Shown here piece by piece: positions 60,930 to 64,000 of a stretch of 64,000 nucleotides of DNA. The notes beneath the pieces are model-generated. The model made no database searches. It was not told the DNA's origin and saw only the letters and a list, made by a program, of their open reading frames with translations. The first letter of the stretch is position 1. The number at the start of each line of letters is the position of its first letter. Source of the DNA: Cyanophora paradoxa. Its lineage: Eukaryota > Glaucocystophyceae > Cyanophorales > Cyanophoraceae. The DNA is taken from positions 248,001-312,000 of the forward strand of contig QPMI01000439.1 in assembly GCA_004431415.1 (NCBI GenBank), written 5' to 3'. A program made the translations under genes and the position numbers.

Positions 60930-63650
60930 TACGCAGTTGACCTGCTCCAGGCTAAGACGGGAAAGGGGGGGCATAAACGGTGCAGCCTCGGTGAGACTGA
61001 CGCCCACCTGCCATGTCGAATGAAACTTTTCGACATCGGGATTCCGCCTGCAGACCAGGTGAGCCGAATCCACTGGAAGCACATTAATTCACGTATAACA
61101 AACTACCGCACCCGCCAATCCAGGCGATGTGAACCGCCCGCGTGCTTTGCCCCGCGGCAACAGCGATAGGGACGAATGCGAACGGGACGGACGGCTCAAG
61201 TGCGGAAACACAGGGGAGCCGGAGCTCCGTGCCCGAGAGCCGTTCCGGGTCCCACAAGCTCCGCCGGATGTGCGCGCGCAGCTCCTCGACCTCGTCCCCG
61301 CCTTCTTTGACGGGCTCGTCGTCGTCGAGGTCGTCCCAGGCAGATCTAGAACTCGCCGGGCCTGCGGGACCGGCAGCGGCTGTCATTCAAGCGCGACAAA
61401 CGCGCGGAGGTGAAGTGCAGCTCGATATCGCACCATCGTCCAAACATTTGCCAAGCTGTACGTCGCGAATCACACGAAAACCTTTGGCTTCAGGATTGCG
61501 TGCGTAGAATTCTAGACCGAAGAGCAGCCGCGTGAGCATTCGTTGCTGTCTCCGGATCGTTGCGAGCTTCCCACTGTTCAACTGCAACTCCTTCATGAGG
61601 CCCCCTGTTGAAAAACGGTACCAGTGGTCAGCGTCGGAGTGCGCCAAATTTGCCTGTACTTGACGAGTAAAAAGCACGTGCCAGTTCTTCGAAGAGGCTT
61701 GCTATCATTTCCTCTGCATCTGGAGAGCCGATATTGTAGAGCCGTCTTACAGTATCGGCGACGACGTCGGGTGCGGAGGGAGAGAGTCTGATTCAAAGTC
61801 AGCCAAGATCTGGAGAAGCTCGGGAGCAGGCGTATATATGCACTGGACTCACGGGGGCTGCTCCAGCAGGACGTCCAAAGGCGAGCGCGCCATGATGCCA
61901 GCGAGTCCTTCGCCGATGCCGAAGGAGAAAGAACCGGTCGCTTCGTCACAGACGGGTGTCGGGTCCGTGAACTCGCCCGGCCAAGGCTCCATTTCGCAAA
62001 CGGAAGCGCGGAGCAGCGAGCAGCGCCCGCAGGTCGGCATGCTCGGCCCGCAGATGTCCGTCGGGTCGATGGGACCGCCGTCCACCTTGCACACGGGCAG
62101 TGCTGCCGGATGGAATGTGAGAAAAGCCGGGCCAGACGTTGGTTTTCTAAGTAACCGCACCTGCGCATCGAATCACAAAGTCCGGGCGGAGCCAGATTGC
62201 AGCAGAGGTCAAGAATATGTCCAAGCTGATGCGGTCCCGCTTTTGCGGAGCGCGAGCCTCAGCGTCGCTTCGACTGCCGCCTCGGGACAGTCCTCACGAC
62301 AGTCGGAGGAGCGGATCAACCCGCTGAACTCCACAGAAGTGACAGCCGTGCTGCCGCTGACTGTTGAGGTCTTGGGTCGGACTAACACTTCTGTGGCCGC
62401 GGTGCTCTGCTGCTGAGAATCCTGGCAAGATGAAGCGAGGGAAACAAGGTCGGCGGCTACAAAGGACCAAGAAACTAGGAAATGACCTGCGGGAAAAGTA
62501 TTCACAAACGTATTAATGCTTTTTAAGCTCATAAGACGAACCGGAGGGCGGGACCACGTCTGCTGATGAGAGGGATTTGAGCCTGCAGCGCTCACTGGAG
62601 CTAGGCAGTCTGAGGAAGAATCGTAAAATGATGGAGCGCTTGAGCCTGTGATCAATAGTCCAGGTGGATGCATCGGTGCAGGATCCTGTAAGAGGAAGAG
62701 AGCAAACGGACTGGGCTGCTCCGTCTGAAATCGGAAAGTAATACCGCGCAACGAACATGCTGCTCAGCGTCTGAAAGTCCGGCAACGAGATCCCCGGATC
62801 CCTTTGCAAAGGATCCTCGGAATCATGATCAGATGAACTGTCGGTAGCGCCACCGTCGTCAGCCTCCGTGAAGTACGACATGCCCGTCGAGCCGATCGAA
62901 GCGTCGGCTTGGTTGATGTAAAGCGGCTGCCGAGCGTGCAGGACGCCGGCCGTCTCCTTCTGGCTGAACTCGATTCGCATTGCAGACGCTGCAGCTGCAG
63001 CTGGCGCCGGCGCATGCAGATTCGAAATTCCGACGGGATAGGACCCGACGGTCAGATCGACGCTGAAAAGAGAGGAGATCTCGCGCGGCTGGGTGCGGCG
63101 AAGAAGAGGCCAGTCCAACGGTTCGAGGTCTGGAGGAAGGAGGTGCCAGCGGACATCTCCAGGAGCAATCTCGCCGCGTCGATCGGCAGGCCGGACTCGG
63201 ACGCCACCAGAGCTTCGGCCACGTCCCAGTCGATGGTACAGCAGCGGACCAGCAGCTCCGCCTTCCACTTCTCTGACGCCTTCTCCCACAACTGGCGCCG
63301 AGCGAGCGCGCGCCTCTGCTCATCGGTGAGGGCCTCTGCGCAGAATGCGGTGCGGAGCTGGTGAGCGAGGCGTGCAGCCGGCGCGGGAAGGGGTCTACGC
63401 CGACCTTCCGCCCGCTGGGATGCACCCTTGCCCTTCGGGTTCTTCTTCCCGCCGCCGCGGCCGGCGCCTGAGCCCGCGGCCGCGGCCGCATGCGCATGCG
63501 CAGCCGCGGCCGCCGCAGGAGCGGGCCCTGGAGTCGCGGTCGAAGGCTGAGAAGAGGATTGCAATGAAGTCCCCGCTCCAGCGAGTGCAGCGGCGTCGCG
63601 CTTCCTGCGGAGCCGCTCCGCGCCGCCTCCTTCTTGTCGACTGCGCAGCG
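60930..63650 (-). CDS. Unrecognised multi-exon protein
   Basis: Coding-like exons, right to left: an Ala/Gly-rich basic N-terminus, then LRTAFCAEALTDEQRRALAR and VRCCTIDWDVAEALVASESG (63,350-63,190). These are followed by VDLTVGSYPVGISNL and GMSYFTEADDGGATDSSS (63,065-62,840), and ISLPDFQTLSSMFVARYYF (62,790-62,735). A Cys-rich exon has DICGPSMPTCGRCSLLRASV (62,065-62,005) and VCDEATGSFSFGIGEGLAGI. Further exons encode YNIGSPDAEEMIASLFEELA (61,740-61,680), LNSGKLATIRRQQRMLTRLL, SAWDDLDDDEPVKEGGDEVE (61,345-61,285) and LSLEQVNCVPDIVDQVV (60,965-60,915). I cannot place it in a family. It may be one gene or two, and could even join the coiled-coil/MPN-like gene downstream, because no clear start separates them. 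Confidence 0.45.
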
Positions 63651-64000
63651 CGGATCGTCAGCGGCGCAAGGCTGAGCGCGCGATACGCTAGATCGACTCC
63701 GCGACGCCTAGGTCATCGATCTAAAGCGGCGTGGACCGCAGCGTTCGAGCCCGCGCTGGCCATGGCGCGCGGCCCGCATGAGCGCTCTCGCGCGGCACAA
63801 AGCGCGGCGGACATCTAGGCCGCTCCGCGAAGCATGCGCGTCTAGAAGCTACAGCAGCGCCCCAGGATCGCAATCCCTGCACGATGTGCGCACCGGCGCC
63901 GCCCGGCATCGCGCAGCTTCCGCCTCCGGTCAGGCACGCACGCCTCCGCTGTGCGACATCGGCTGCCGCCTTCTTCCGCGATGCGCGCTGCCCCGATCTC
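63651..64000. other. Window end, no supportable gene
   Basis: GC-rich sequence with short open frames on both strands but no recognisable domain or clear exon. It may hold the upstream part of the minus-strand gene. Confidence 0.4.

Overview
This window is nuclear DNA from a GC-rich eukaryote. Nearly every recognisable protein is broken into short exons by spliceosomal introns, mostly GT-AG with some apparent GC-AG. Introns are short, C-rich on the sense strand, and often contain the heptamer GTACCCC. I see no operons, ribosome-binding-site architecture, CRISPR array, rRNA or convincing tRNA. Gene content (ankyrin and F-box/LRR families, a TRANK1-like helicase, GT2-like membrane proteins) and the LTR and CACTA transposons fit a unicellular alga or other protist. 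The lineage cannot be fixed from the sequence alone. Exon borders below were read by eye.

Layout. 0.75-2.2 kb (+): F-box/LRR-like gene. 2.4-3.95 kb (+): ankyrin-repeat gene with a nuclear-signal-like tail. 4.2-9.36 kb (-): large IQ-motif/coiled-coil protein of unknown family. 9.5-13.6 kb (+): multi-pass GT2-like glycosyltransferase homologue (copy A). 14.6-23.3 kb (-): TRANK1-like UvrD helicase running into TPR-like repeats and a MYND finger. 23.5-27.1 kb (+): second GT2-like copy (B), lacking its 5' exons. 28.4-30.2 kb (-): third, inverted and truncated GT2-like copy (C). 31.1-33.8 kb (+): putative secreted/type I membrane protein. 34.7-51.1 kb (-): tandem ankyrin genes that carry a Nup98-like motif. 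The larger one is split by a complete, very young Ty3-type LTR retrotransposon (37,556-47,985). 51.3-55.2 kb (-): second F-box/LRR gene, with a 2.7-kb CACTA-type element (52,129-54,819) in an intron. 56.0-60.8 kb (-): coiled-coil protein with an MPN-like domain that seems to lack the JAMM HxHP motif. 60.9-63.6 kb (-): unrecognised multi-exon gene.

The most unusual observation is a mutational signature seen by comparing paralogues. In several places one copy has gained exactly rc(X)+X immediately after a 2-3 nt sequence X, so X becomes X-rc(X)-X (for example GAG becomes GAG-CTC-GAG). At least five exact events occur in GT2-like copy C, with one each in copy B and an ankyrin copy. The GT2 events can be polarised by a third copy. 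The same triplet structure recurs elsewhere in the window. Other leads are the Nup98-like motif in ankyrin proteins, a +1 gag-pol overlap with a stop-interrupted coding-like leader in the retrotransposon, two transposons lodged beside splice sites, GT2 homologues lacking the usual catalytic acidic motif, and a perfect 38-bp palindrome.
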